A program made the position numbers and the translations under genes. Shown piece after piece: positions 45,430-54,779 of a DNA stretch of 62,256 nucleotides; position 1 is the first letter of the stretch, and every line of letters starts with the position of its first letter. This DNA is from Fimbriimonas sp. (GTDB lineage Bacteria; Armatimonadota; Fimbriimonadia; Fimbriimonadales; Fimbriimonadaceae): assembly GCA_031292555.1 (NCBI GenBank), contig JARLGV010000128.1:1-62256 (forward strand), in the 5' to 3' direction. Under the pieces are notes generated by a model, which saw nothing but the letters and a program-made list of their open reading frames with translations, had not been told where the DNA came from and did not search any database.

Positions 45430-47178
45430 CTAGAAGGTCGTTTCGCTGTGCGACCATTGCCGGTTGGGAATCAGCCTGACGCTGTAGCGCAGATTCACTC
45501 GCTTCCTTGATGTGGGAGCAGGCAGACCGGTTGACACGGTCTTGCCGGAGCCGATCTTCAGAATGCGTCCGGCGAGAGCTTTCAGTTCCTTCCCGCCGAC
45601 GATGACTTTGTCGAGACGCACCTGCATCGTACGTCCCGGAACCTGATTGACGCAGGCGATCGCTTGTCCATATGTGAACATCGGCGCGATCTGGGCGCCT
45701 TCGGCAAACTCCCCGCCGCCGGATTGGCGGCTGTCATTGCGATAAGCCACGTCGAAACTCATGTCGACGGCTCCTCCGCTGCCGGCAGCGGCGGGAAACT
45801 CGATTTCGAATGTCTGAGGCTTGCCCTTGGAAAGTTCCATTCGATAGGGCGCCGGGCTCAAGGGCTCGTAATCTTCAAGCATCACGCTCTTGATCTTCAA
45901 ACCGACGTCGCGGCGTGTCGGCTCGAACGAAAGCCGAAGGATGGCCCTACTCCCTTCGACGCGAACCTCCCGTTGCGCGACCGCATCGATGAAATCGAGT
46001 GGCGCATAGCGGAAGCCATGGGGGCCGGCGACCGCTGCTGGCTTCTCGATCGGGGCGGCGTTTGGATCCAGCATTTTGGCAACTTCGTTGCCCGTCTTGA
46101 GATATCGGGCGACAAATCCAGACTGCTGGCTGATCCTTGGGTTGGTGGCGCGAAGGCGCCAGGCGATATCAGATCGCAGCAATTCAAGCGGCGTCTGACC
46201 TGACCTGTTTTTGAGCGAGGGTTTGGCTCCGGCGGCGACCAGGACTTGAACCATCCGTTCATCGGGGACAAAAAAACCGACCCGCATGGCGACGTGAAGA
46301 GGCCGGAAACCGCCGTTCGACGGGGCGTTTGGATCGAGGCCAATACCTAGCAGCCAACGAACGGCGGCCAAGTCTCCCTGCTTGACGGCCTCGTGGAGAA
46401 TCGTCCATCCGTTGTCGTCGGTGGCCCTGAAATCGGCGCCCGATTTGCGTAGGAACTCTGCCACCTCGCGATGAAAGTTGACGACGACCTCAAAGGCGGG
46501 GGTTTTACCGGCATAGACGTACCCCGGTTCGAAACCGTGCGATAGCTCCTCTTCCTGGAGCTTGGCTTCTCGGTCACCTAGCTGGTCGCCGCCGTTCGCT
46601 CCATCGGCCACCGCCATGTTCCTCACCCTGCGGATCATGGGAGTGTGCGTTCGCGCTGACAAGCCAACCCCCTTTGCCAGAAGCAGTTTGATTGCTTCGA
46701 TGCTGCCGGCCCTTACCGCCAAGTGCATCGTCGTATTCCCTTCCGAGTCGACTGCCTTCGGGTCGGCGCCCTTCGACAACAGGAATGTGATGAGTGGGAT
46801 GGAAATATCCCGGCGTTCCATCTCCGCCGTCAAGGGAGTCCAGCCCTGATCGGGCTGGCAGTAATTCACATAGGCGCCCTTGTCGATGAGGAGCTTGGCA
46901 ATTTCGAGTTGATTGATGCCAGCTTCGTAGAGTTCGATCAACGGTCTCCAGCCGTTCGCCTCGTTCGCATTGGGATCCGCCCCGGCGGCGAGAAGTTGAC
47001 GGACCCGTTCAACGTTCCCGCCTCGGACCGCGGCAAACAGCTTTTGGTCGATCGGTCGCTCGTCCTGCACGACGAACCGGTGAGGGGATTGCAGCGAGAC
47101 TGCCGGCGAAAGAAGATTTGCGGCGATAGGTATGGCGAGCAATCCGGCCAGTGCGGGACGTATGATCATCCCCTGCAT
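45430..47178 (-). CDS. Exported ankyrin-repeat protein with an unassigned C-terminal domain
   Basis: 582 residues. Signal peptide (LAGLLAIPIAANLLSPAVSL), so exported. About seven ankyrin repeats fill residues 48-345, for example VRQLLAAGADPNANEANGW, LLSKGADPKAVDSEGNTTMH, and LHEAVKQGDLAAVRWLLGI; they bind partner proteins. Residues about 385-582 form a beta-rich region (LKIKSVMLEDYEPLSP, TFEIEFPAAAGSGGAVDMSF, MQVRLDKVIVGGKELKALAG) that I cannot name. Two starts are possible: ATG 47178 and ATG 47169; AATAAT ends 7 nt before the latter. Ankyrin proteins exported to the periplasm may protect against or regulate envelope processes, but nothing specific is visible. Confidence 0.8.
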   Translation of the reverse strand: MQGMIIRPALAGLLAIPIAANLLSPAVSLQSPHRFVVQDERPIDQKLFAAVRGGNVERVRQLLAAGADPNANEANGWRPLIELYEAGINQLEIAKLLIDKGAYVNYCQPDQGWTPLTAEMERRDISIPLITFLLSKGADPKAVDSEGNTTMHLAVRAGSIEAIKLLLAKGVGLSARTHTPMIRRVRNMAVADGANGGDQLGDREAKLQEEELSHGFEPGYVYAGKTPAFEVVVNFHREVAEFLRKSGADFRATDDNGWTILHEAVKQGDLAAVRWLLGIGLDPNAPSNGGFRPLHVAMRVGFFVPDERMVQVLVAAGAKPSLKNRSGQTPLELLRSDIAWRLRATNPRISQQSGFVARYLKTGNEVAKMLDPNAAPIEKPAAVAGPHGFRYAPLDFIDAVAQREVRVEGSRAILRLSFEPTRRDVGLKIKSVMLEDYEPLSPAPYRMELSKGKPQTFEIEFPAAAGSGGAVDMSFDVAYRNDSRQSGGGEFAEGAQIAPMFTYGQAIACVNQVPGRTMQVRLDKVIVGGKELKALAGRILKIGSGKTVSTGLPAPTSRKRVNLRYSVRLIPNRQWSHSETTF

Positions 47179-47219
47179 TATTCACGAAGAGGCCGGCTAC
47201 TCATTTGCTATCCTTTGCT

Positions 47220-47741
47220 GTGACCCTGTCCCGCGACCTCGAAGCTTATCTCTACGATCACATCCCGATTAGCCGATACATGGCTGTCTCAGTATTGGAG
47301 GCGAACGAGGATCGGGTTCGGTTGGCTTTCCCGCTAGCGCCGAACATCAATCATCGTCAGACCGCTTTCGGCGGAAGCGTTGCCTCCGCTGCAATCCTTA
47401 GTGCGTGGGCGCTGCTCTGGGTTCGCTTCCGCGACCGGGATGCAATGCCACGGCTGGTCGTTCGGGACAACTCGATGAGGTACGAACGCCCAGTCGAGGG
47501 CGATTTCATTGCCGAAACTATTCCGATTGACCCAGACGCTTGGAGCAAGTTCCTGTCTGGACTGGAACGAAAAGGCAAGAGCCGTATCGAAATCCAAGCC
47601 GCGGTTCTGTTTGGCGGCGAAATGTGCGGCAGCTTCCTGGGAACGTTTGTGGCGCTGCTGCCATCGACCGGGCAGGCACAGACGCGAGACACCGCTGGCG
47701 AGCGATCGACTCAGATCGCACAAGGACCACCTGCTCGTTAA
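47220..47741 (+). CDS. YiiD_C-type thioesterase-like protein
   Basis: Hotdog-fold putative thioesterase (YiiD_C domain). The core NHRQTAFGGSVASAAILSAW corresponds to the central helix motif of the family, followed by LLWVRFRD and the beta strand RLVVRDNSMRYERPVEGDFIA and later GKSRIEIQAAVL. The start is GTG 47220 (MTLSRDLEAYLYDHIPISRYM), the usual N terminus; the frame is open to TTG 47205. TATCCT ends 5 nt before the GTG. Family members are assumed to hydrolyse acyl-CoA or acyl-ACP thioesters, but the substrate is unknown. Gene is divergent from the ankyrin gene. Confidence 0.82.
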   Translation: MTLSRDLEAYLYDHIPISRYMAVSVLEANEDRVRLAFPLAPNINHRQTAFGGSVASAAILSAWALLWVRFRDRDAMPRLVVRDNSMRYERPVEGDFIAETIPIDPDAWSKFLSGLERKGKSRIEIQAAVLFGGEMCGSFLGTFVALLPSTGQAQTRDTAGERSTQIAQGPPAR

Positions 47742-47881
47742 CAGCTCTACGAGATTTTCTACGGTAAGGAATGTTCCTCCCCAAGCCCTGATCGTCAGAT
47801 GGCCCATCCGCCGATGACGGCGCGGCCAAATATCCCTGTTCAAAATGCAAACACCTTAACCCTGCGGAGGCAACCATCGTG

Positions 47882-47887
47882 TAGGAT
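47882..47887 (+). promoter_or_regulatory. -10-like TAGGAT placed 6 nt before the GTG at 47894
   Basis: TAGGAT, then GGACGG, then GTG at 47894. It is notable that the spacing holds also for a GTG start. No Shine-Dalgarno. Confidence 0.45.
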
Positions 47888-47893
47888 GGACGG

Positions 47894-49525
47894 GTGTCTT
47901 TTCGGCCTGCCATTCAATGCCTGTTTCTATCGCTCCTTTGTTGTGCCCTCGTTGGGTGCGGCGGAAACGGCTCGTCCGTCGGGCCAACCGCGGTCAAGCC
48001 GAAACTGACCATCGACTGGGGGACGAGAGCATTTGACATCGGTGGGCCCTCCTCCGCAGTGTCGGTGGTCGTCACATTCCGGGGCGCCGGTGCCAAGGGC
48101 CAGGACGTCAGCTTCGCCGTCGACCGGACCTCCGGGCCAGCCTCATACAAGGAGCCAATCGTGTCTCCGACCGCAATTCGGTCTGGTGCGATCCTGATGC
48201 ACATCGGATTCTTCTCACAAGCAGGTGGACTGGGGGCGGTGGTCGGAACGCTCGATGCGAGCGTCCAAATCGATCAAACCGGCAATTTGCTTAACGCGAA
48301 CGGTGGCCCGTTGGGAACGATCCAAGCAACCGGCACGATCGCCCGCGTATTTGTGGTGACGCCCCTCACCTTCTCGACCGGATTGGCCGCCGACGTCCCA
48401 ATCAGCACATTCGACCTGAGCCTCCAGCCGGTCGCCTTGACTCCCGGTTCGGTCTTTCTGCAGGTGACCCCGGGTACCGGATCTGGCACGATCACACCTA
48501 AGGGTCAGTTCCTCGGGCAGACTGCCGGGACCGTTTCGATCGTCGCGACGGTCGACGGCGTCTCTAGTCCGGTGGCCACCGCGAACGTCACGCTTCCACC
48601 TGTTGCATATTCGACACTAACGCAAGCGACCAACTCCATGGTCTACGATTCCGCCACTGGCCACCTCTGGGCCTCTGTGCCCGGCTCGGACTCGAAGTAC
48701 GGCAACGACGTAATCGAGATCGACCCTAACAGCCAGACGATCGTTTCGAGCATTCCCGTCGGAAGCGAGCCGAATGCACTCGCCCTTTCGGACGACAACT
48801 CGACCTTGTACGTTAGCCTGACGGGGGCGAACGCGGTTCGGCGTGTTGACCTTACGTCCCATACCGCCGGCCTTCAGTTTTCGGTGACTGGCAATTCGTT
48901 TGCGAACAGCCCGTATGCCTTCGCCCTTGCCGTCCAACCAGGCAACCCAAACGTCGTGGCGGTGACCCTCCAGGATCCGGGAGACACCGGTTCGCTCGGA
49001 CCGCAAATCTACGACAATGGCGTCGTTCGGCCCAACGGTCTCGGAATATACGAAGGCTTGTTCATCGGATTCACGTCCCCGACGACAATCTGGTCCGGGA
49101 TGACGTTCGAACCGGCCGAAGTTTTCCAGGCGAATGTCGATGCCAGCGGGGCAACTAAGACAGGCACATTCGGAGTGCTTAGCGGTGTTCTCAAGACGTT
49201 CGGCAGCAAGGTCGTCTTGGGAAGCGGTCAAGTCCTCGACGGCGCCACTGGGACAATGCTGGGTACCTATCCCGCCAACGGCGACTATACGGTCGACCTA
49301 GCTGCCGGAAGAGCGTTTTGCCTGAGCACCGATACGTATACCAACGCAGCCAGCCTCATCGCTTTCGACGCATCGACTTTTCGCGAATTGAGCATGAACC
49401 CGGTACCCAACTTCACTCCAGACCCTTACGCCGCCACCCAGAACCTTACGCGCTTTGGCACGAAGAGCCTTGCTTTCCGTAGTCAGAGCACTGTCTACTT
49501 CATCGCGGCCGCGCCCGGGCTATAG
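47894..49525 (+). CDS. Lipoprotein with Ig-like and YncE/YVTN-like propeller regions
   Basis: 543-residue lipoprotein: GTG start, signal CLFLSLLCCALVGC with lipobox LVGC, Gly next to Cys. Residues 35-235 are beta-sandwich-like and resemble exported Ig/cadherin modules (GTGSGTITPKGQFLGQTAGT is close to a BIG_2-type domain). From residue about 240 there are propeller blades of the YncE/YVTN type: SMVYDSATGHLWASVPG, GSEPNALALSDDNSTLYVSL, ANAVRRVDL. The overall theme (lipid anchor, Ig, propeller) is the reverse order of the giants nearby. Role unknown, probably surface binding. Confidence 0.8.
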   Translation: MSFRPAIQCLFLSLLCCALVGCGGNGSSVGPTAVKPKLTIDWGTRAFDIGGPSSAVSVVVTFRGAGAKGQDVSFAVDRTSGPASYKEPIVSPTAIRSGAILMHIGFFSQAGGLGAVVGTLDASVQIDQTGNLLNANGGPLGTIQATGTIARVFVVTPLTFSTGLAADVPISTFDLSLQPVALTPGSVFLQVTPGTGSGTITPKGQFLGQTAGTVSIVATVDGVSSPVATANVTLPPVAYSTLTQATNSMVYDSATGHLWASVPGSDSKYGNDVIEIDPNSQTIVSSIPVGSEPNALALSDDNSTLYVSLTGANAVRRVDLTSHTAGLQFSVTGNSFANSPYAFALAVQPGNPNVVAVTLQDPGDTGSLGPQIYDNGVVRPNGLGIYEGLFIGFTSPTTIWSGMTFEPAEVFQANVDASGATKTGTFGVLSGVLKTFGSKVVLGSGQVLDGATGTMLGTYPANGDYTVDLAAGRAFCLSTDTYTNAASLIAFDASTFRELSMNPVPNFTPDPYAATQNLTRFGTKSLAFRSQSTVYFIAAAPGL

Positions 49526-49555
49526 CCGGTAGCCTCGATCTTCCTACGAATGACT

Positions 49556-50287
49556 CTACGGCGAGGCGCCAAAGCGATTCCGGATTGGGTTGTCAGCCTC
49601 GGACGTGCTCTGCCCCTCGGCGGTCGGCTGGGCACGCTCAATCGGCGTCTTCGGACGCTCGAGCATGTCGGTAAGCACGCTTCGAAGCTCCTCGGCAACC
49701 AGGCGGAACTGGACGACCGCGCTCATGCTCGTCCGGACGAAAAGGCCGATTGCCGCCAGGAGCAACATGATCGCACAGAATGCCGGCACGAGGGTCCCGG
49801 TCGCGAAACCGACAACCGTCATCACAAACGCCAGGATGAGCGGAGCATGAAGGAACACGAAGTAGGTGATGAACGGCGTCTGCTTGATGCGGAATCGCGT
49901 TCGTCCGCCGGTCGTGCTGACCGAAATCGTATTGAACTGGAACCCCTTGGATAGCCTCACGCTTGTGGTGTTACCGAGCGCTTGGACGTTTTGCACCTTT
50001 CCGATTTCGCCCAACTGATCGAAAAACTCGGCACGCTGGCCGTCAGTAAGCACTTCGCCGAACGTGCAGGACATCTCCTCGCTTAGCCCCAGCCATCCCC
50101 TTTGCGTCATAGTCGGGTTGGCAAGAGCGAGATCGAGGCTTTCCTTGCTGATTCCGGCCTCCCGGGCAATCGAGAGGAGTTCGTCGTAACCCATGCCTGC
50201 CTTCTCGCCCGACTGTGCCTTTGCTTCGATTCGAACCGCTTGGGCCAGAATCGCCGCGACCTCTTCCTCAGAAAGCTGCTTCTCCAC
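49556..50287 (-). CDS. Small membrane protein with N-terminal helical domain, function unknown
   Basis: Not recognised. 243 residues, GTG start. The first 55 residues (MEKQLSEEEVAAILAQAVRI, YDELLSIAREAGISKESLDL) look like a helical SHOCT/2TM-type N-terminal module. Two adjacent membrane segments (YFVFLHAPLILAFVMTVVGF and LVPAFCAIMLLLAAIGLFV) follow at about 145-190, and the C-terminal 40 residues are polar. CATAAT lies 8 nt before the GTG. It follows LrgB on the same strand after 42 nt and could be co-transcribed, although it also has its own promoter-like sequence. Confidence 0.65.
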   Translation of the reverse strand: MEKQLSEEEVAAILAQAVRIEAKAQSGEKAGMGYDELLSIAREAGISKESLDLALANPTMTQRGWLGLSEEMSCTFGEVLTDGQRAEFFDQLGEIGKVQNVQALGNTTSVRLSKGFQFNTISVSTTGGRTRFRIKQTPFITYFVFLHAPLILAFVMTVVGFATGTLVPAFCAIMLLLAAIGLFVRTSMSAVVQFRLVAEELRSVLTDMLERPKTPIERAQPTAEGQSTSEADNPIRNRFGASP

Positions 50288-50329
50288 GTCGCCCCATTAT
50301 GGCCATTGCTGGGATTCGAGGCCGGGTGG

Positions 50330-51025
50330 CTATCGCACGATCCGCTCGACGATCGGTGCGATGATAACGTTGAACACGCCGGTGAGGACCATGACCATGG
50401 CGGAAATGGCTCCCAACTCCGGGTCGATCTGGTACGCCTTGTTGGAGCCGATGGCATGCGCGCCCAGTCCAAACGCGCTTCCCCGTGCCAACGTCGATTT
50501 GATCGGAAACTTGGCAAGCGCCATTTCGCCGAACGCGGCCCCCCAGATACCGGTGAGAATCACGAATACTGCCGTTAATTCCGGAACTCCGCCGACTTGA
50601 CCAGAGAACGTCATTGCGAATGGGGTGCTGATCGACCTCGGCAAGAGGCTCAGCCGTAACGTGCCGTCGAGCCCCAACAACGTCGCAAATCCCCAAGCCG
50701 TCAGCATCGACAGCATCGAGCCGAACACGACCCCGATCGTCAGGGTCCTCCAATAACGGCAGATCATATCGCGCCGACGGTAGATCGGAAGGGCGAACGC
50801 CACGGTCGCCGGTCCGAGCATGACAACGAGCCAGTGCGTACTTCCGAGGTACACGTTGCAGTCGGTGTGAGATAGGACTGTCAAACCCATCAGAACCAGG
50901 GGAGTCACAATGAGCGGCGCCAGCCACCATCGGCGAAACCTGAAATAGATGTATTTGGCTAACACGTAGAGGGCGATCGTGACCACCGACCAAAGCGTCG
51001 CCACTCCAAGTTCCGGCTGAATCAC
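50330..51025 (-). CDS. lrgB: LrgB/CidB-family membrane protein
   Basis: Polytopic membrane protein (231 residues) of the LrgB/CidB/YohK family, proposed to work with LrgA/CidA-type proteins as a holin-antiholin-like or pyruvate/metabolite transport pair. The conserved stretch FALPIYRRRDMICRYWR, the central LLPRSISTPFAMTFSGQVGG (P-x-S-x-T-P-x-A motif), and the C-terminal ARGSAFGLGAHAIGSNKAYQ (H-x-x-G-x-x-x-A) are diagnostic. The ATG overlaps the LrgA stop codon by 4 nt, so the two are translationally coupled. Confidence 0.93.
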   Translation of the reverse strand: MIQPELGVATLWSVVTIALYVLAKYIYFRFRRWWLAPLIVTPLVLMGLTVLSHTDCNVYLGSTHWLVVMLGPATVAFALPIYRRRDMICRYWRTLTIGVVFGSMLSMLTAWGFATLLGLDGTLRLSLLPRSISTPFAMTFSGQVGGVPELTAVFVILTGIWGAAFGEMALAKFPIKSTLARGSAFGLGAHAIGSNKAYQIDPELGAISAMVMVLTGVFNVIIAPIVERIVR

Positions 51026-51432
51026 GCCTCATCCTCCGGCCGTTTCTCGAACCGGTGGTAACACGCATCGACAACGAGACCGGTGCCCACCATCACAATC
51101 ACTGTCCCGAGAAGGATGATCGCCAGGATCTTCAGGCCGGTCGCCCCTACAAACTCGCGGTGACTAAGGACCGCCGGCACGGCGGGAACGAAGAACAGCA
51201 GCATTTCGGCAAGGAGCCACTCAGAGCCACGTTCCAGGTTGGACGGTCGGATCTTGCGCACGATCAGTAGCCCCAAGACCATGAGCAGTCCGATCACCCC
51301 GCCCGAAATGGGGATTTTTAAGATCGTTGAGATCTCCTGACCCAAAAACCAGATTCCAATGAGAACGGCGATCTGCATCCATACGTTCCGCCGCAGAACC
51401 CGCTTGCCTACGATAAAGTGCTTCCTATGCAT
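51022..51432 (-). CDS. lrgA: LrgA/CidA-family membrane protein
   Basis: Holin-like CidA/LrgA/YohJ family, partner of LrgB. From ATG 51432 (MHRKHFIVGKRVL) the protein has 136 residues and four membrane helices, with the conserved LGQEISTILKIPISGGVIGLL shown here as KIPISGGVIGLLMV, and WLLAEMLLFFVPAVPAVL. The frame is open to a TTG at 51510, but those 26 residues are polar and not family-like. 4-nt overlap with LrgB. The pair lies divergent from the GloVer/Ig gene. Function in Armatimonadota is untested; in firmicutes LrgAB affects lysis and pyruvate uptake. Confidence 0.88.
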   Translation of the reverse strand: MHRKHFIVGKRVLRRNVWMQIAVLIGIWFLGQEISTILKIPISGGVIGLLMVLGLLIVRKIRPSNLERGSEWLLAEMLLFFVPAVPAVLSHREFVGATGLKILAIILLGTVIVMVGTGLVVDACYHRFEKRPEDEA

Positions 51433-51827
51433 CGGTGGGAGACCACCGGCTCCCTGCTGGATTATTGACGGATCGAACGCCTCACGGCACGTCCTTGGAA
51501 ATCCCTCCATGGGTTCCGACTCACCTGACGGGTCACAGACCTGCTCACTGATAGGCTATGCCCCTTGTCCTTACCCAGATCTCAGTTGGCATTCGGAGAA
51601 CGGAAGCTCCGATTGTGCGGATTCAAAGTAGTCTTGGGTGAAGCCAAGGGGCCGGGAGCCGCGCACCCAAACGGGCCAGAGGTCCGTGCCGTCTCGAGCA
51701 CCAGAAATCGGTTAAGCAAACTTTCTATACTCTTCGTTACTCTAGTCCATTCAACTAAAAGTTACGGTATAGTCGGGCCAGGCAGGTTGGACGACCTTGC
51801 CGTTCCCCTTGCCGAGAGGTGACAACG
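51433..51827. other. Intergenic region, about 395 bp
   Basis: No gene seen. On the right it holds AGAGGTG (51814-51820), a ribosome binding site for ATG 51828, and TATAGT-like sequence at about 51768, with no clear -35 at 17 bp. Confidence 0.4.
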
Positions 51828-54608
51828 ATGTGTCTCCGTGGCTTGCGGATTGCTTCGGTCATCGCCATCTATTTTGGCGGTCTGCTACCACTTTATGGAC
51901 AGGGCAAGCCTGTCTATAGCGATTTGCACAACTTCGGTTGGACGGTAACCAACGCAAACGGAACCTCCGGTCCCGACGGCACATACCCGTACATGGGGGC
52001 AGTCACGTTCGACAGCGCCGGCAACATGTACGGCACGTGCTTGAAAGGCGGTCCCAACGAACTGCCGAGCACCCTCTACGCCGGCATGGTCTGGGAGATC
52101 ACCGCCGATGGCGCCTACCTGGATCTGCACGATTTCGGTGGGACCGTGACCAATGCGGACGGTACCCAGGGTCCGGACGGCACCTTCCCTAGTTCGCCAG
52201 TCGCAATCGACGCTGACGGAAACCTCTACGGCACAACCGAGGAAGGCGGATCTCACGACTTTGGGATCGTTTGGAAGATCGCAAAGGGCGGGACTTTTTC
52301 GGATCTACATGACTTCGGTGGAACCGTGATCAACGCGGATGGAAGCTCTGGCCCCGACGGTGGCAATCCCCAATCCGGATGTGTCGTCGACCCGTCCGGC
52401 AATCTGGTTGGCAGTGCCCGCATCGGTTCACCTAACGGTCACGGCATGGTCTGGAAGCTCACGAAAACTGGGCACTACTCGGATCTTCACGACTTCGGGG
52501 GAACGATCACCGATGCCGCCGGAGATAGCTCACCGGATGGACTCGATCCGATCGGCGGCGTCGCAACCGATGCGGAGGGGGCCATCTATGGAACGGCCTA
52601 CGACGGCGGGCCTCAGAATCATGGACTGCTTTGGAAGATCACTCCGAAAGGAGCCTATGTCGATCTTCACGACTTCGGCAAAAGTGTAACGAACGCCAAC
52701 GGAACTCAAGGCCCGGATGGCGGATACCCCCAAGCGGCAGTCGTCTTCGACACAGTAGGAAATCTTTACGGAGTGGCGACGGATGGAGGCCCCTCAATTG
52801 GCGGAGTTCTTTGGGAACTTACCAAAAGCGGCCACTATCTCGACCTGCACGATTTCGGAGCAAACATTACTTACAGCGATGGCTCGACCGGTCCTGACGG
52901 CTATTGGCCGGAAGGAACGATCGCCGTCGATTCTGCGGGGAACGTATACGGCACGACGGTAGAGGGTGGACCAAGCTCTTCGAATGTCGGCATCCTGTGG
53001 AAATGCACTTCGAATGGTCAGTACATCGACCTGCACGACTTCGGCACATTCATCGACATCGGAGGTGGAAACACGGGCGCGGATGGAACGTATCCTTTCA
53101 CCGGCGTAACTCTGGATTCGAGCGGAGCGCTCTATGGCGCAACGCCTGCCGGGGGGCATGGCGCAGGCGGACTGGTTTGGCGCTACGGCGTGCCGGCGGT
53201 GGCTTTGCAAAGCCTTTCGATCGCCCCGTTGTCCGTGATCGGCGGAGGGATGGCAACGGGCACGATTACCCTATCCGGCTCGGCACCGACCGGCAATACG
53301 GTCGTCAGCCTGGCGTCGAGCGACACGAGCGCGTCCTGCGCATCGTCGGTGACCGTAGTGGCCGGATCGGCGACGGCAACCTTCACAATCGGAACGGCCG
53401 GCGTGACATCTTCGAAGAGCGTTACGTTTACGGCGATGTTGGGCTCGAACACCAAGATCGCTACTTTGACGATTCAGGCAGCGTCCCTGCAGTCCGTCAG
53501 CGTCAATCCTCCGAGCATAGGCGGCGGAGGAACCGCAACCGGGACCGTTACGCTTAGTGGGTTGGCTGGACCGAACGGCACAAGCTTGGCCCTCTCCAGC
53601 GGAAGCGCGGCGGCTACCGTGCCGCAAACCGTGCTCGTCCCAACCAGCATTAATACCGCGACCTTTGCGATTACTACGCAGCCAGTTGTCTCATCGACGA
53701 ACGCCGTCATCGCTGGGAGCCTGAACGCCGTATCTCAAGCCGCGACTCTCACGATTCTGCCCGCAACTCTCGCGGTCGTGACACTGAACCCCTCATCCGT
53801 TGCGGGAGGCAACCCAAGCACGGGCACGGTCGGACTGAGCGCCGAAGCGGCGACCGGTGGATTGACCGTGTCGCTTTCGAGCAGCGACAAGACTGTAACC
53901 GTGCCCAAGTCGGTGATCGTCGCCGCCGGAAAGAGCCATGCCAACTTCACTGTCGCCACGAAGGTTGTGACCGCGCCGAAATCGGTGACGATCACGGCGA
54001 TGGTTGGACCGTCGACAAAATCGGCGGCCTTGTCCGTCGTTCTCCCGGCCATCTCATCGTTGTCGGTGAACCCAACAACGGTCGCCGGAGGATCCGCTTC
54101 GACCGGCACGATAGCGCTGACCGGCATGGCTCCTCCCGCCGGCTTCTCCGTCAAACTGACGAGCAACACCAAGGCTGTCGTCGTTCCCGCGGCTGTTAAG
54201 GTCGCATCTGGGAAGTCGATGGCGACGTTCGTGATCAAGACTACGGCGGTCGCCGCCCAGATCGTCGGGACGATTACCGGCGTCAATGGCACGCCCTCGC
54301 AGATGGCGACCATGACCGTCAATCCGCCGCGTTTGAAATCGTTGACGCTCAAGCCAGCGTCGGTGAAGAGTGGCAAGACAAGTTCCGGCACGGTCACAAT
54401 CGCATCGGTGGCCCCAACAGGAGGCTGCCTAATCACGCTGTCGAGCAACTCACCGGCGGCGACGACGCCGGCAACCGTGATGATCCCAGCCGGCAAGACG
54501 TCGGCCGTATTCACCGTAAAGACCGCCAAGGTCGGATCCCAAACCGCCGCGACGATCGCCGCATCGTACGGTGGAACAACCGCCTCAGCCGTCCTTACGA
54601 TCACGTAA
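51828..54608 (+). CDS. Secreted protein: 7 GloVer-type repeats plus 5 Ig-like repeats
   Basis: Paralogue of the gene at 41281. Signal peptide (LRIASVIAIYFGGLLPLYG), then seven repeats of about 62 residues, each with DLHDFGGTVTNADGTQGPDG-like, Y-G-T and GG-type segments and a LWKI/VWEI strand, giving a probable seven-bladed propeller (about 30-465). The rest is five Ig-like repeats starting LSIAPLSVIGGG, VSVNPPSIGGGG, VTLNPSSVAGGN, LSVNPTTVAGGS and LTLKPASVKSGK. No C-terminal anchor. Start: ATG 51828, 7 nt after AGAGGTG; an in-frame GTG at 51819 lies inside the ribosome binding site. Confidence 0.88.
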   Translation: MCLRGLRIASVIAIYFGGLLPLYGQGKPVYSDLHNFGWTVTNANGTSGPDGTYPYMGAVTFDSAGNMYGTCLKGGPNELPSTLYAGMVWEITADGAYLDLHDFGGTVTNADGTQGPDGTFPSSPVAIDADGNLYGTTEEGGSHDFGIVWKIAKGGTFSDLHDFGGTVINADGSSGPDGGNPQSGCVVDPSGNLVGSARIGSPNGHGMVWKLTKTGHYSDLHDFGGTITDAAGDSSPDGLDPIGGVATDAEGAIYGTAYDGGPQNHGLLWKITPKGAYVDLHDFGKSVTNANGTQGPDGGYPQAAVVFDTVGNLYGVATDGGPSIGGVLWELTKSGHYLDLHDFGANITYSDGSTGPDGYWPEGTIAVDSAGNVYGTTVEGGPSSSNVGILWKCTSNGQYIDLHDFGTFIDIGGGNTGADGTYPFTGVTLDSSGALYGATPAGGHGAGGLVWRYGVPAVALQSLSIAPLSVIGGGMATGTITLSGSAPTGNTVVSLASSDTSASCASSVTVVAGSATATFTIGTAGVTSSKSVTFTAMLGSNTKIATLTIQAASLQSVSVNPPSIGGGGTATGTVTLSGLAGPNGTSLALSSGSAAATVPQTVLVPTSINTATFAITTQPVVSSTNAVIAGSLNAVSQAATLTILPATLAVVTLNPSSVAGGNPSTGTVGLSAEAATGGLTVSLSSSDKTVTVPKSVIVAAGKSHANFTVATKVVTAPKSVTITAMVGPSTKSAALSVVLPAISSLSVNPTTVAGGSASTGTIALTGMAPPAGFSVKLTSNTKAVVVPAAVKVASGKSMATFVIKTTAVAAQIVGTITGVNGTPSQMATMTVNPPRLKSLTLKPASVKSGKTSSGTVTIASVAPTGGCLITLSSNSPAATTPATVMIPAGKTSAVFTVKTAKVGSQTAATIAASYGGTTASAVLTIT

Positions 54609-54779
54609 GGACGAAGTCCTGTCCACCTATCCCGGGATTTCGAACCATTGCCCGTGGTTGACGTTCCGTGTGCCTACCCCGGAATCAGGCATCGGCGACG
54701 CCAGAAGTCTGAGGCCCCTCGTCGGCCCCCGCGAAGCGGCAAAAGACGGTCGATTCCAATCACCAAATACGAACCCGTC

